Shown here one piece after another: positions 33,268-43,974 of a stretch of DNA of 64,000 nucleotides. The stretch is from Solenopsis invicta (Eukaryota > Arthropoda > Insecta > Hymenoptera > Formicidae), in assembly GCF_016802725.1 (NCBI RefSeq), contig NC_052673.1, positions 6,811,037 through 6,875,036 on the forward strand, read 5' to 3'. The translations under genes were made by a program, and so were the position numbers. Numbering within the stretch: the first letter of the stretch is position 1; every line of letters begins with the position of its first letter. A model generated the notes under the pieces. That model saw nothing but the letters and a program-made list of their open reading frames with translations, ran no database searches and was not told the DNA's origin.

Positions 33268-36200
33268 GTATCGTTAGTCTATTTACTGTTACTAAAATGA
33301 TGTTCACCTTCAGTGTGATAAATTTCGACCACAACGACATTACAAACTTGAAGTAAGCATGCACCGTTACATCGCTTCATAAAAGAAAAAATAAAGCACC
33401 TCTTCCCGTGATTGTAACGCAACGTTATTACTTTTTCAGGAACGCCTTATTTTTCTTTTTCCTTCTCATCGATCTGTCAAAAACCACAACATTAGCCCAA
33501 TACGCTTTGAGTTCGCGGAATCAAGAAGAAGTCAAGGCAAACATCGCACGCGGCATGTCTCTCCTGGGACCGGCCATCACTATGGACACCCTCGTGAGGA
33601 CTCTCCTAATCAGCACAGGATCCTTATCGGGCATCAGAAGGCTGGAGACTCTCTGCACCTTTGCGTGCCTTGGAATGATTGTCAACTACGTCGTCTTCAT
33701 GACGTTCTATCCTGCCTGCTTGTCACTTATACTCGAGGTACAGCTTAATTTGACGCTTTCATTGGAATGCACTTCTTTCAAGCACTTTTACAACTCTCCA
33801 CCAAATCGTCTCGAGTACGCACTCAGTTTATTTTAAACACAGAAAATGTAACGCGACGAAATTAAAAGGCACAGATTTAAAGGACGTCCCCAGGTAACAA
33901 GCTGACGTAATTTGTCGTCATTTTGACGTCAAAATAACATCAAATAATATCAGCTTGTTACCTGGGTCTACACTATCGTGTTAGAAAAATTTGATAAAAT
34001 ATATCAAACGGTATCATACAAATGCCACATACATAAAAATAAACGTACAATTTTTTTCAAAAATATTTTATCAATGGCTCAGAAATATTATTGGCCAACT
34101 CAGAAATTCTAAAATCAGAAAAGTTTCAAAAAGATTGAAAAATTTAATTGTCCAATATTATGTATGTGATGAAAGTTATATTATCATACGTCACATGTAT
34201 TGCATTGGTGTAATGGACATTATTATATTGCAGCTTTCTCGCGAAAACATTAATATGGTTCAATTGAGCGTGGACAGATCCATAAGGCAGCCGTTTAACG
34301 AGGAGAATCAAACACCGAATCCAATTGTGGAACAAATTAAAAAAATTATGATCGTTGGCCTATTGGTAGTACATGCCAACAGGTAAACACTTTTATTGAC
34401 TTTTATAATGATATTGTACACTGAAAGACCCATACAACACACTAATATAGTATCAAAACATGTCATTGTCAGCAACATTAAATTGCATGATTGCAAATAT
34501 TGTAGCAACATTGCGAAATATTGATACAATATAGATGAGACATTGCAGTAATGTCTATAATTTTAAAAGTTTGAAAAAAGTTCGATTAAATATTGAAAAA
34601 ACATTCACACTTCAACATTCAACATTGCAATGTTTCTACAATATCTCCACAATATTGCATTGCAATTAGCAACATTGCAACATTGCTGCAATGTTGCTAC
34701 AATGTTGTAGCTGTCCTCTCCCATAGAAAAGGACCTCTTCTTTTTTGATACAAATTATAAAATTAAAATACATACGACAATGTATATATGCGGCTAAGCA
34801 AGAAACCGTGGCCGAAGAAGCTATTGCGTTTTTTTACTCCCATTACTTTTTTATGTTTTGCGTTGCCTTTGTTACGCAATTTATGACGCTTAATTTTAAG
34901 GCCAGGTCGGGTCTGTAGAGACATTAATATTTGCATACAGACTTCTATTCAATAAAGTATGCATATTTAATGAAGCTTTCCGCCGAAAGAAGATGTAATT
35001 TTGATTTATATTAAATATGTTTATTACAGTCGCTGGTTCTTTAAGAATGAAGACGAGTATACGAAAATGGCAACGACATGCTCGAACTCGAACGCGACAA
35101 GCGATTCTGATCATATCGAAAACTCCGAGTTAGAAAAGTACCTGATGACTTGGCTATCGACCAACGCAGACAAAATAATAGTATTGATACTGGTGTTAGC
35201 TGTCGCCGTAAAATTCATCTTTTTCGATGATAGAAACGATGTGGTTGCCAGACAGCTGAGGTTGTATGATTACAACATGGTACTTGGCGCCTGCTGTAAG
35301 AATGTGATCGGTTACATGCCGGTACCTATTGGCATCGTTGGACCGTTGCTAATCGATGGTCAGCTCTATCACGTGCCGATAGCAACGACGGAGGGCTGTT
35401 TAATAGCGTCAACCAATCGCGGTAGCCGTGCGCTTCTAAAATACGGCGTAACCACTCGCGTAACGGCTGACGGGATGACTCGAGAACCCGTAGTGCAATT
35501 TCCGGACATTGTGCGCGCGTGTGAGGCGATATTGTGGATAGAACAGCCGCAGAACTTTCAAGAGTTGAAGAACAGCTTCGATCAGACTAGTCATTTTGCT
35601 AGTTTGAAAAAAATTTATTCAAGAATATCCGGACGAGATCTGCATCTATGCTTTGTTGCCACGACTGGCGACGCCATGGGTACGAACATGCTATTACAGG
35701 GAACGGAAAAGTCTCTACAGACGTTGCAAACATATTTTCCGGATATGGAGATAATCTCCCTCAGTGGAAACCTCTGCACCGACAAGAAACCTGCGACCGT
35801 TAACTGGATCGAGGGAAGAGGTAAAAGCGTGGTGTGCGAAGCGATCATACCCGCGGATCTTGTGGCGCGCGTATTGAAGACCTCGGTGCCTGAACTTATC
35901 AAGCTTAACAATAAAAGGAATTTGATCGGTTCAGCTTTGACAGGCAGTATAGGCGGCTTCAACGCTCACGCCGCCAGTATTGTGACCGCAATTTTCATCG
36001 CCACTGGACAGGATCCAGCACAAAACATTGGCAGCAGCAATTGTTTAACGTTAATGGAATCGTGGGGTGTAGATTTACACATGACCTGCACGATGCCCAG
36101 CATCGAAATCGGTACAATTGGCGGTGATACTGTTCTACCAGCACACAGAGCGTGTCTAAGGATGCTGGGAATCAAAGGTAGACATCCCATAGAACCGGGT

Positions 36201-36341
36201 CAGAATGCCCAAAAATTCGCGCGAATTGTTTGCGCCACTGTACTCGCTGGGGAGCTATCCTTAATGGCTGAGTTGGCCTCCGAGGACTTGATAAAGAGCC
36301 ATTTGAGACATAACAGGCACGTGTCAGATGTCATGAATTAG
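33268..36341 (+). CDS. HMG-CoA reductase paralogue, shortened
   Basis: Four exons join in frame: 33268-33352, 33440-33737, 34234-34382 and 35030-36341. The first two encode sterol-sensing-domain membrane helices (GIVSLF; LIDLSKTTTLAQYALSS; FMTFYPACLSLILE), the third a further helix (VGLLVVHA), and the fourth the last helix (IIVLILVLAVAVKFIFF) and the catalytic domain. HMG-CoA reductase makes mevalonate at the ER membrane. Catalytic residues are present: Glu in TTEGCL, Lys in CTDKKPA, Asp in GQDPAQN, His in IKSHL. Oddities: FFDDRNDV runs within one exon into VARQLRLYDYNMV, so the roughly 110-residue or longer linker and N-domain are missing. DAMGMNM reads DAMGTNM, LYIRF reads LHLCF, and the AMPK-site Ser after HNR is His. 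Exons for the first membrane helices were not found. It is probably a diverged paralogue of uncertain activity. Confidence 0.85.
33889..33966. mobile_element. 78-bp MITE with CCCAGGTAACAAGCTGA ends
   Basis: CCCAGGTAACAAGCTGA pairs with TCAGCTTGTTACCTGGG, flanked by TC on each side (a 2-bp duplication). It lies in the second intron found in the HMG-CoA reductase gene. CCC/GGG ends and 2-bp duplication resemble the 9-kb EnSpm-like element. Confidence 0.65.
34427..34730. repeat. GCAACATTGC-rich MITE remnant in an HMGR intron
   Basis: It begins CCCATACAACACA and ends CTCTCCCATAG, with many copies of GCAACATTG/CAATGTTGC near the right side. The same start (CCCATACAGCACA) and subterminal repeats define the element at 41375-42259. 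It lies in the intron before the catalytic HMGR exon. Confidence 0.5.
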
Positions 36342-37667
36342 ATATCATAAATTTGTATTTATATGTTTAACAATTTAAATGACTCAATCGAGAAATTAAA
36401 TGCAGTATTATTTTAAATTTCCATCTATATAATCGCTAAAAATATATTTTTAGAATAATTTTCTTTTAATATACAAATAGTAATTATTAAAGTAATGGAA
36501 GAGCATACATATACGTACATATATATTATAAAAAAGCTTATTTCCAAATTATCTTAAATTTATATAACGTTATGAAAAAAGTCTTTTTATAACGTATAAT
36601 TTTTGAATTTTGGTTTTTGATGAAATTGATTAAAATCATATATTATAATATCATCTAAAATTTCACGATTTATTACAAAAAAACTAATTTGGAATATTTT
36701 ACTAAAATAATAAAATACCACAGTTCAAACCGCAGTAATAAAAAAACTAGCTATTTTCAAGTTTTGTATTTATGAAGACTTTTTTTGATTAGTGAGTCAC
36801 TAATTATATTGTAACGTATTAAAGTTTCACTCGGTTTCAGTCAATTTCTTTATGAGACAAACCTAAAAGAATTGTGCAAGATTTAAATTACGTAATGCAA
36901 ATTTAACTGTACTAGTACTAATATGGGTGACTTTTCAGGTATTAATTCAAGTTCAATATAGTTTTTGTTATTAAAACTTTGATAGTAAAGTAATATTAAT
37001 TTGAAATAACATTTAAATAATTAAGATCTTTTACATTAAATTAATTTGATGAATGTAGCAGTTCTTGCAATCTATAAAATAGAAAAAAATCTTAATATAA
37101 AAGAACTTTTAAGTGTCAAAATGTAATTAATTACGTAGATAAAGTTTCATCCAGAGAATAATATTAACGTCAAAAAAATATGAATAGCTCTCTAGGGTTA
37201 AACAGTGTGATAATAAACAAACAAATTATAAATACAATTATAAATGACTGTTAATAACCAAATATTTGATTTGTACGTTTCTCTTTCTATTTGTAGATTG
37301 TCTAATTGCAGCTAATAAGGATAGCTAATAGCCTACTATTTAAAGAAGGGGAAATGTGTTCTACACATTTCTCTATATCACATTAAAAATATATTTATAT
37401 TTAACATATGTATGTTAAATACAAAAATATTTTAAATGTAATATACAAAAATGTGTAGAACACACTTCTTATGTAGTTTGGAATCATTAATAGTCACCCT
37501 GTATATATTTTATACATATATATTTTATATTGAATATTTATATTTTTATATTTAAAATAAACGTTTATTACGTATTCTATGTATCTTTCTGTACATTAAT
37601 ATTTTATGTATTTTTCTGTACAATAAACATTAAAATTAATAAACAAATATAATAATTGTTTTATAAG
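36342..37667. other. AT-rich region downstream of HMGR
   Basis: No gene was found. A foldback of about 127 bp lies at 37344-37470, where GGGGAAATGTGTTCTACACAT is mirrored by ATGTGTAGAACACACTTCTT. The rest is AT-rich, presumably including the HMGR 3' UTR. Confidence 0.45.
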
Positions 37668-38757
37668 TTTAACTATAATTAGATAATGAGAAACCTATGA
37701 AGGCCTAATTGTATTTTTGTTACATGTAACAAGTTACTTCCAATTTCCTGTCAATTAATATTTAATTATTTATATTAAAATTAATAATATTCTGTTTTTA
37801 ATTAATTTTAGTTAAAATGTAATTTACAATGTAATGAATCTTTGACTCATGCGTATTAGCAGCCAAATTTGTGCTAAACAATTTTGTATGACACTAAAAT
37901 ATATACTTACTTTTTTATGCAAAAGGTAACTTGGGTCAACCAAGGTCTGCTTTCCAAATATCGTCTCATTTATTGTCGGAAATTTCTTACGCTTCTGTAA
38001 GAAAAAATTTAAAACTAGTAAAAGATAAGTAAAGTAAACATGACAGAGATTAAAATTTGTAAATTAGACTTTCTTTGTGGCAAAATGTATTGCGATTTAG
38101 TATCCCATGTTATGAAATGGTACACAAACGTTTTAACTGTAATAAAAAAAATTAACTGTAAAATAATATAGACTCATTATTTTTCTTATTCAGGGTTTTG
38201 ATAATTTCAATTTAGTTCCTCTTTGACCTTTTTAATTAAAAAGACTTGCCTGTTTATCGTCCAAAATAAGGAGCACGGAATTTAACGCTTTTTTAATAGA
38301 TGCTCTCTTAATTTCGAAATGTAAAGTGTCAAACTATAAATTGTATAAAATTATAGTCTACACTGTATGTAGTTTGAGAAAAAAATTATATTATTATTAC
38401 GGTAAAATAAAAAGTTATGTCTTTCTTTAGTTTGCGCTCAACTCTTTTTAAATCATCCAGATTTGTTATTGGAAATTCATTAAAAACATGTACAGTAGGA
38501 ACATTTTCAGTTGTAGGTTTTTTTGCTATCATTTCTGATTTCTTTCTACGTTTTCATCCGTCGTGCGCAAGATCAATTTACAACATTTACATAATAACAT
38601 TTTAACTAAAATTAATTAAAAACAGAATATTATTAATTTTAATATAAATAATTAAATATTAATTGACAGGAAATTGGAAGTAACTTGTTACATGTAACAA
38701 AAATACAATTAGGCCCTCATAGGTTTCTCATCTAATTATAGTTAAACTTATAAAACA
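37668..38757. mobile_element. 1.09-kb element with about 150-bp TIRs
   Basis: 37668-37817 and 38599-38757 are near-perfect inverted repeats, beginning GTTTTATAAGTTTAACTATA. On the minus strand a frame at about 38417-38546 reads KKPTTENVPTVHVFNEFPITNLDDLKRVERKLKK, and 37925-37995 reads KKFPTINETIFGKQTLVDPSYLL. These resemble the start of DUF4806-type or related transposon proteins, but not enough remains to name them. No complete gene, so non-autonomous. Confidence 0.6.
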
Positions 38758-38879
38758 AATTATAAAATTATACATATATTAAAATTATACAAAAAGAATC
38801 TGAGAAAAATATTTGGGAGCCTGTATATATACGTGTCACTCGGCTCTGCCGGCGTAAACACAATCGAAGCAGTCATCTA

Positions 38880-39745
38880 AGGAGCGTTTAGTAAATTAAA
38901 ATTGCAATCGGTAAGTCATTGGTTATGTTGGAAATGCATTAACCAATATTTCCAAATCTAAAGCGAATATTGGTTATAAAAGAAACATTAATGTGCTGCC
39001 AATGTTATGAGTCAATAATTGTATTGTAAATATTATTGATACACGAAGTAGGTCCATAAATGAAAAAACTTTCTACATCCCAATGAGCAAACAATATTTT
39101 TCAATTGTTTAAAAAAATTTTTTTTAATAAAAATTTTTTCATATTTAATTTAATTATTTTATTATATTGACATATACCTTCTAATTGCATTCTTATTTAA
39201 AGAAATAACAGAAAAGTTATTCCAAATACTATTCTGCATTTGTAAAATACTATAATTTTATATTTGTTTATATAAATAATGTGTTTTAATTATACATATT
39301 TCATTTTTTCAATAACGTATATTGACTTAATTTACCAGTTATATACATGTATCAGTTCACAGGTCATCACAAAAGACTAGTTTGCAGCGATCACACAGGT
39401 TAAGCAACGTTCACCGGAGTCGCGACTTGGATGGATGACGGTTTGGCTCCGAAAAAAAATTCGACCAATATTGAAACTCCAATATTGGTTAAATAAGACA
39501 AAGTTTTAATCTTTTAATATTGGACCAATGTTGAAAACCCAATGCACAATCAATATATAATATTGTATTTATATATTTTTTTAAATATTGGACCAATGTT
39601 GCAACTCCAATATTGGTTAAACAAGAGTCGATATTCACCTTTTAATATTGGACCAATATTGCATCTCCAATATTGGTTAAACAAGAGTCGATACCCACTT
39701 TTCAATATTGGATCAATTGAAAATCGATTCACACCCAATAGAGCA
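38880..39745. repeat. CCAATATTGG repeat block
   Basis: From about 39460 a roughly 67-bp unit containing AATATTGGACCAATATTG and TCCAATATTGGTTAAACAAG occurs about four times; earlier half-units lie at 38930-38980. The last unit (39659-39745) is mirrored at 41285-41374. Between them lies a 5S-like block. Confidence 0.6.
39025..39460. repeat. 5S-like repeat block, copy 1
   Basis: About 430 bases from AGGTCCATA to the A run at 39450 are an inverted copy of 42080-41640. The part 39388-39448 reads GATCACACAGGTTAAGCAAC, then ACTTGGATGGATGACGG and TTTGGCTCCG. This strongly resembles the 3' half of 5S rRNA, including the internal A-box and C-box promoter elements. It is not a full 5S gene (the 5' half is absent), so a 5S-derived repeat is more likely than a working rRNA gene. 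Confidence 0.55.
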
Positions 39746-39819
39746 AAAGAAGGTAATATGGTACACATTTTATTAAATAACTTTCTTTATAATTAATATT
39801 TTTTATTGTAATTTAAACG

Positions 39820-40930
39820 ATTACATTTGTCAGAGTGTTGTTTGACAAATTCTAGACTCAAAGTAATGAAATATTTATTATTTAGAAAGTGATTTATAAA
39901 AATCTAATGTACTGCATAATTGGTGGGAAAAAAAAGTTGTTGTAATATGGCTATCCATAAAAATAATTTACAAAATGAATTTAGTTCAAAAGAAAGATAG
40001 TACCTTGTTACAAAATTATATATTTTAAATTTTTGTTTAGAATTTTTCTGCGTTCAGAAAATCATTAGAAAACTTTTTAGAACAACCAGAAAGAAATTTC
40101 ATTAAAAATATTATTTTATCCCTGTTTAACATTAAACAACAAACAGAAAATGATGTCTTTAATGTTTCTAAACACTGCTCTTTAGAATCACAATCGATTT
40201 ATCAAAGAAATATTTTGATATAAAAATTTCGCTTAAAAAACCATATTAAACCATAAAATTCCATGTTATTGTTTTAACTTTGTATAACTCAAAATGTATA
40301 TAGCCGAATAAAAAGTTAAATAACAAAGAACACTCGAGTGTATGTACCTTCTTGTGATAATACACTCAAGGTTAAGAATAATGAGAAAATGTATTAAAGG
40401 TTAAAAGTATACTTTGAAAAAGTTTAAAAGTGCTCAAAAGTAAAAATGCCTTATAACAATTGTCAGTTATTATGTATTGGCATATTAGCATTACTAAAAA
40501 ACGGCGGGCTATTAAACGAATAATTCCATAAGCAATTGTTAGAATACGCCACCTAATAACCGAAATAATAGGGGTAGCTATATTGTCGGCAGTAGCCATA
40601 ATACCTTCTTCTCCTCTAATATACAATAATATAATACAAGCCAGTTAGTTGCGAGTATCCGACATTATCGGATTTCAGAAATGGCTGGACCAAACAAGTT
40701 CTTATTAAGTTTAATCGATAGTTTGAGTTTTATATGACAAAAGCGTCGTTGATTTTATTCTTTAGAAATTACGATAAAGATAATTATGCCTTGTAAATAA
40801 AGATAAATAAAGATCACAATGCAAAATCTAATTTGACAAATTTTTTGTTAAGACAAGCCATCATCGCCATTACTTTTATGTTTTTTTCTAATACATGTCT
40901 AAACATACATTTATCATTTTCTAAAAAATT
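39820..40930 (+). repeat. repeat A, uninterrupted copy
   Basis: It aligns along its length with 45188-46165 in the same orientation and, in reverse, with the split copy at 15350-15616, 24654-24755 and 29475-29733. It therefore supplies the unfilled target sequences for the EnSpm-like and DIRS-like insertions. No conserved coding frame was seen between copies. Confidence 0.7.
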
Positions 40931-41227
40931 TTGTAACAATTGTAATGCGACGCTTACAGCCGCGCTCTATGATACTTTCTGATAAGACTTTGATAGACTC
41001 TTGATATATGTTTTATTTTGATATATGCCTTACTAAAAATATTTTGATGTCTATTAAAATCAAAATAGTTTGTTTCGTTTTTAGATAAAATTCTAATTTT
41101 TACATTTATTTATTAATATTTTTATTCCGCAACGGAATTGTGCTGTCAATGGATCATAATATCGAAATTCGTGCAACGACATTGTGTCGTTGGCGGATTT
41201 AAAATGTTATGGCATAATAAAATATAC

Positions 41228-42300
41228 CCTAGTAGCACAAAATATTGGTCCAATATTGGGAAACAATGTAATGTAAACCTAATACTTTATATTGGGTGTA
41301 AATTGATTTTCAATATTGGTCCAATATTGCAAAGTATGATATCGACCCTTATTTAACTAATATTGGAGTTGCAACCCATACAGCACAGAGAGATTCCAAG
41401 AACATTGCAGAATGATTTCATTGAAACATTGTAATATTGCATTTTGATTGCGAAACATTGTTGCAACATTGTTGGAAGATTGCAGCAACATTAAGATGTT
41501 CACTTTTTGAAATATTGCATTAAAACATCCCATTTTTCCAAAATATTCACATAAATATTATTACACCACATAATTCCAATGAACAAAACAATATTTGTGT
41601 AACATTTTAAAAAACATTTTTTGCAAAAAAAGTCTTGGGAATTTTTTTCGGAAATTTCCAAGCGGTCACCCATCCAAGTTGTGACTCTGGTGAACGTTGC
41701 TTGACTTTCGTGATCGCTGCAAATTGGTACCTCATGATGACCTGTAAACACTTTATGCTGATATGTGTATATAACTGGTAGATCAGATCAATATACGTTA
41801 TCTAAAAAATGAAATATGTATAATTAAAACTCAGTATTTATATAAACAAATATAAAATTATAGTCTTTTTTTACTAATTTTGCAAATACAGAATAGCATT
41901 TGGAATAACTTTTCTGTTATTTGTTTAAATCAGAATGTAATTAGAAAATATATGTCAATATAATACAATAATTAAATTAAATATGAACAAATTTTTATTA
42001 AAAATACAATTAAAAAATATTGTTTGTTCAATGGGTTGTAGATCGAGGTTTTTTCATATATGGACCTATTTCGTTTATTGATATAAATATTAAAAAATTA
42101 TGATATTGCAATCTTTCCGGAATATTATTGGCATATGCCATGAGACGTTGCAGTCATATTGTTAATTTATATTTCTGCAATGTCTCCGTAATATTACATT
42201 GCAATCTGCAACATTGCAACATTGCTGCAATGTTGTTGCAATTTTCTGTGCTGTATGGGAATATTAGTCTAATATTAAAAAAAAAATATAAATATAATAT
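41228..42300. repeat. CCAATATTGG element interrupted by a MITE
   Basis: 41228-41374 begins CCCTAGTAGCACAAAATATTGG and mirrors the repeat block at 39659-39745. It is cut by the 41375-42259 element, and AATATTAGTCTAATATT resumes after it. Confidence 0.5.
41375..42259. mobile_element. 885-bp MITE with CCCATACAGCACAG ends
   Basis: The ends CCCATACAGCACAG and CTGTGCTGTATGGG are inverted repeats flanked by AA on both sides (2-bp duplication). Subterminal GCAACATTGC repeats lie at both ends. The interior (41640-42080) is an inverted copy of the 5S-like block, with the 5S-like part at about 41648-41725 on the minus strand. No transposase. Confidence 0.7.
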
Positions 42301-42306
42301 TATCGG

Positions 42307-42443
42307 CGGATCCCGATAGCACACTGAACCGATAGCACACCACCACTCACAGCGGCCGATGCTTAGAGTTTTTCAGTTGGTTGAGTTAGATAAGTCAAAA
42401 TGATTAGTTGGTGGGCTATTGCACCGTGCGCTATCGGATCCCG
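42307..42443. mobile_element. 137-bp MITE with CGGATCCCGATAGC ends
   Basis: CGGATCCCGATAGC at the left and CTATCGGATCCCG at the right are inverted. CGATAGCACAC repeats follow inside the left end and CTATTGCACC inside the right. It appears to be inserted in the AATATTA-rich repeat. Confidence 0.65.
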
Positions 42444-43120
42444 TCCTAATATTATATATTAGATTTGTTTGTTTTGTCTGTCCTGGGTCTATTTCAGAGC
42501 AGACCTAAGCAGACCTGGGTACTTTGGGTTAAGATAGAGAAATTCCGGAAGTGAATCGTAGAACAGGAAGTGAATACTGATATTACTCTGAACGACTCTG
42601 AAGTAAACTCGGATCTACTCTGATGTCTGTAAAGAAAACACGATAATATAATCTAATTTGAAAGAATATAATCTCTATGGTGAAAATTTTTCCCAGATTT
42701 TTTCATATAATTTTTTCAGATTATTTGTATAATTTTATAACTTACTCAAATTTTTTATACAAATTAGAACACTTTTTAGAAATACTAGAAAGTTTATATT
42801 TTTTTCAGAATTTTTTATATATACTAATTATAAAATATCCTAAGATTTTTCTAAAAATTTTTTGTTCTATAATTTTTGACAAAGTGTTATAAAATCTCAA
42901 AGTTAAAAGTATTTTTTTTAAATTATAAGATAAGAAATTTTAAAATTTACATGTATAAAGAATTCTAAAAGATGTAAATTTTCTGAGTATTTCTGAAAAA
43001 TGTTCCAATTCGTATAAAAATTATGAGAAAAATTTTCATTTGCAGGGTTGTGTATCCTATTATGTGACATTTCTTGATTTTATTTTATTTTTTGACGTAT
43101 ATTTTGTTTATAAGTTAATC
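42444..43120. other. gene-free stretch
   Basis: AT-rich sequence with no gene of its own. It lies upstream of the Harbinger-like exon fragment and may include its 5' flank. Confidence 0.4.
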
Positions 43121-43358
43121 ATGAGTTCTTTGTCATTATCATCATCATCTGATTCATCGGAAATATCATCTATTGGCCAGGAAATATTTTTTGATTCTGT
43201 ATCTTTTGAAAATGAAGACAATAATAGACATTGCACAGAAAATTATCAAACTGTTATTTTTGAATATAGCAAAATAGAATTTGTAAAGCATTTTAGATTA
43301 AGAAAAGATGTTGTTAATCAACTTATTTTACAATTTTCACAATCAGTATATTATACGC
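43121..43358 (+). pseudogene. PIF/Harbinger first-exon fragment
   Basis: From ATG 43121 the frame reads a Ser-rich leader (MSSLSLSSSSDSSEISS) followed by an acidic part and KIEFVKHFRLRKDVVNQLIL. The Ser/Asp leader plus 'F..HFRL.rd....L' is typical of the N-terminal exon of insect Harbinger nucleases. It stops being similar at about 43358, where CAGGCTTGGGAAAGTTACTT, a hAT-like terminus, begins. No DDE exons follow, so it is a remnant. Confidence 0.5.
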
Positions 43359-43520
43359 AGGCTTGGGAAAGTTACTTTGTAAAAATAATTAATTACAGTT
43401 ACAGTTTCTGTCTTCCAAAAAATAACTAGTTACCGTTACAAGTTACTGACTTTAAAAAATAACTCGTTACAGTTACAGTTATTAAAAAAGTAACTTAAAG
43501 TTACTTTTCAGTTACTTTTC
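43359..43520. repeat. GTTACAGTTACAG-type hAT terminal repeat
   Basis: It starts CAGGCTTGGGAAAGTTACTT and carries many AACTAGTTAC / AGTTACAGTTAC motifs, as in the ends of many animal hAT elements. It may be the outer end of the decayed hAT at 44100-49000, but the matching opposite end was not found. Confidence 0.4.
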
Positions 43521-43621
43521 TGTTTTTTTTTTTTGGTAATTATAAAACATTGATAATTTAAATATGAGACTTTTACTGAAGAGTATCCACGTAAAGTCTT
43601 TTCTATCTTTAATTGTGTAAA

Positions 43622-43763
43622 GCGTCGTCTACAATTGACTTAAGTCTTTAACCTTAAGAAATTGACCAATAATAATTGATTTATAGAAGAATAATCGATT
43701 GTGTTTGGCCAATTTCTTAATGCTAAAGGCTTAAGTCTTTATTGTAGTCTTTATTGACGACGC
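43622..43763. repeat. palindrome (GCGTCGTC ends)
   Basis: GCGTCGTCTACAATTGACTTAAG at the left is mirrored at the right through ATTGACGACGC. Centre near 43692. Probably a small foldback MITE. Confidence 0.6.
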
Positions 43764-43860
43764 ATAAGATGCATGTGACATGTTTACATATATTAAATAT
43801 TAATTACTTATATGTACACATGAAAGCTATGTGAATTATGTTCTAAATTTTTCGAGGATA

Positions 43861-43974
43861 AAGGTTGGTTTATAATAGCCGTAATCGTAAAAAATTGATC
43901 AATCATAGTTGATTTATAAAAGAATAATCGATTATGATTAGTCAATTTCTTAACGGCTATTATAAACTAACTTT
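43861..43974. repeat. palindrome related to 43622-43763
   Basis: AAGGTTGGTTTATAATAGCCG pairs with CGGCTATTATAAACTAACTTT. The central part (TTGATTTATAAAAGAATAATCGATTATG region) resembles the centre of the neighbouring palindrome, so the two are related foldbacks. Confidence 0.6.

Noticed and set aside
34896..35114. Minus-strand frame opposite the start of the catalytic HMGR exon
   Set aside because: It is a shadow of the plus-strand HMGR exon and intron.
39388..39448. A functional 5S rRNA gene
   Set aside because: Only the 3' half resembles 5S, several positions differ, and the copy is embedded in a dispersed repeat.
40372..40626. 84-codon minus-strand frame in repeat A as a transposon gene
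   Set aside because: The equivalent frame in the 15350-15616 copy is full of stops and the copy at 45188 does not keep it.
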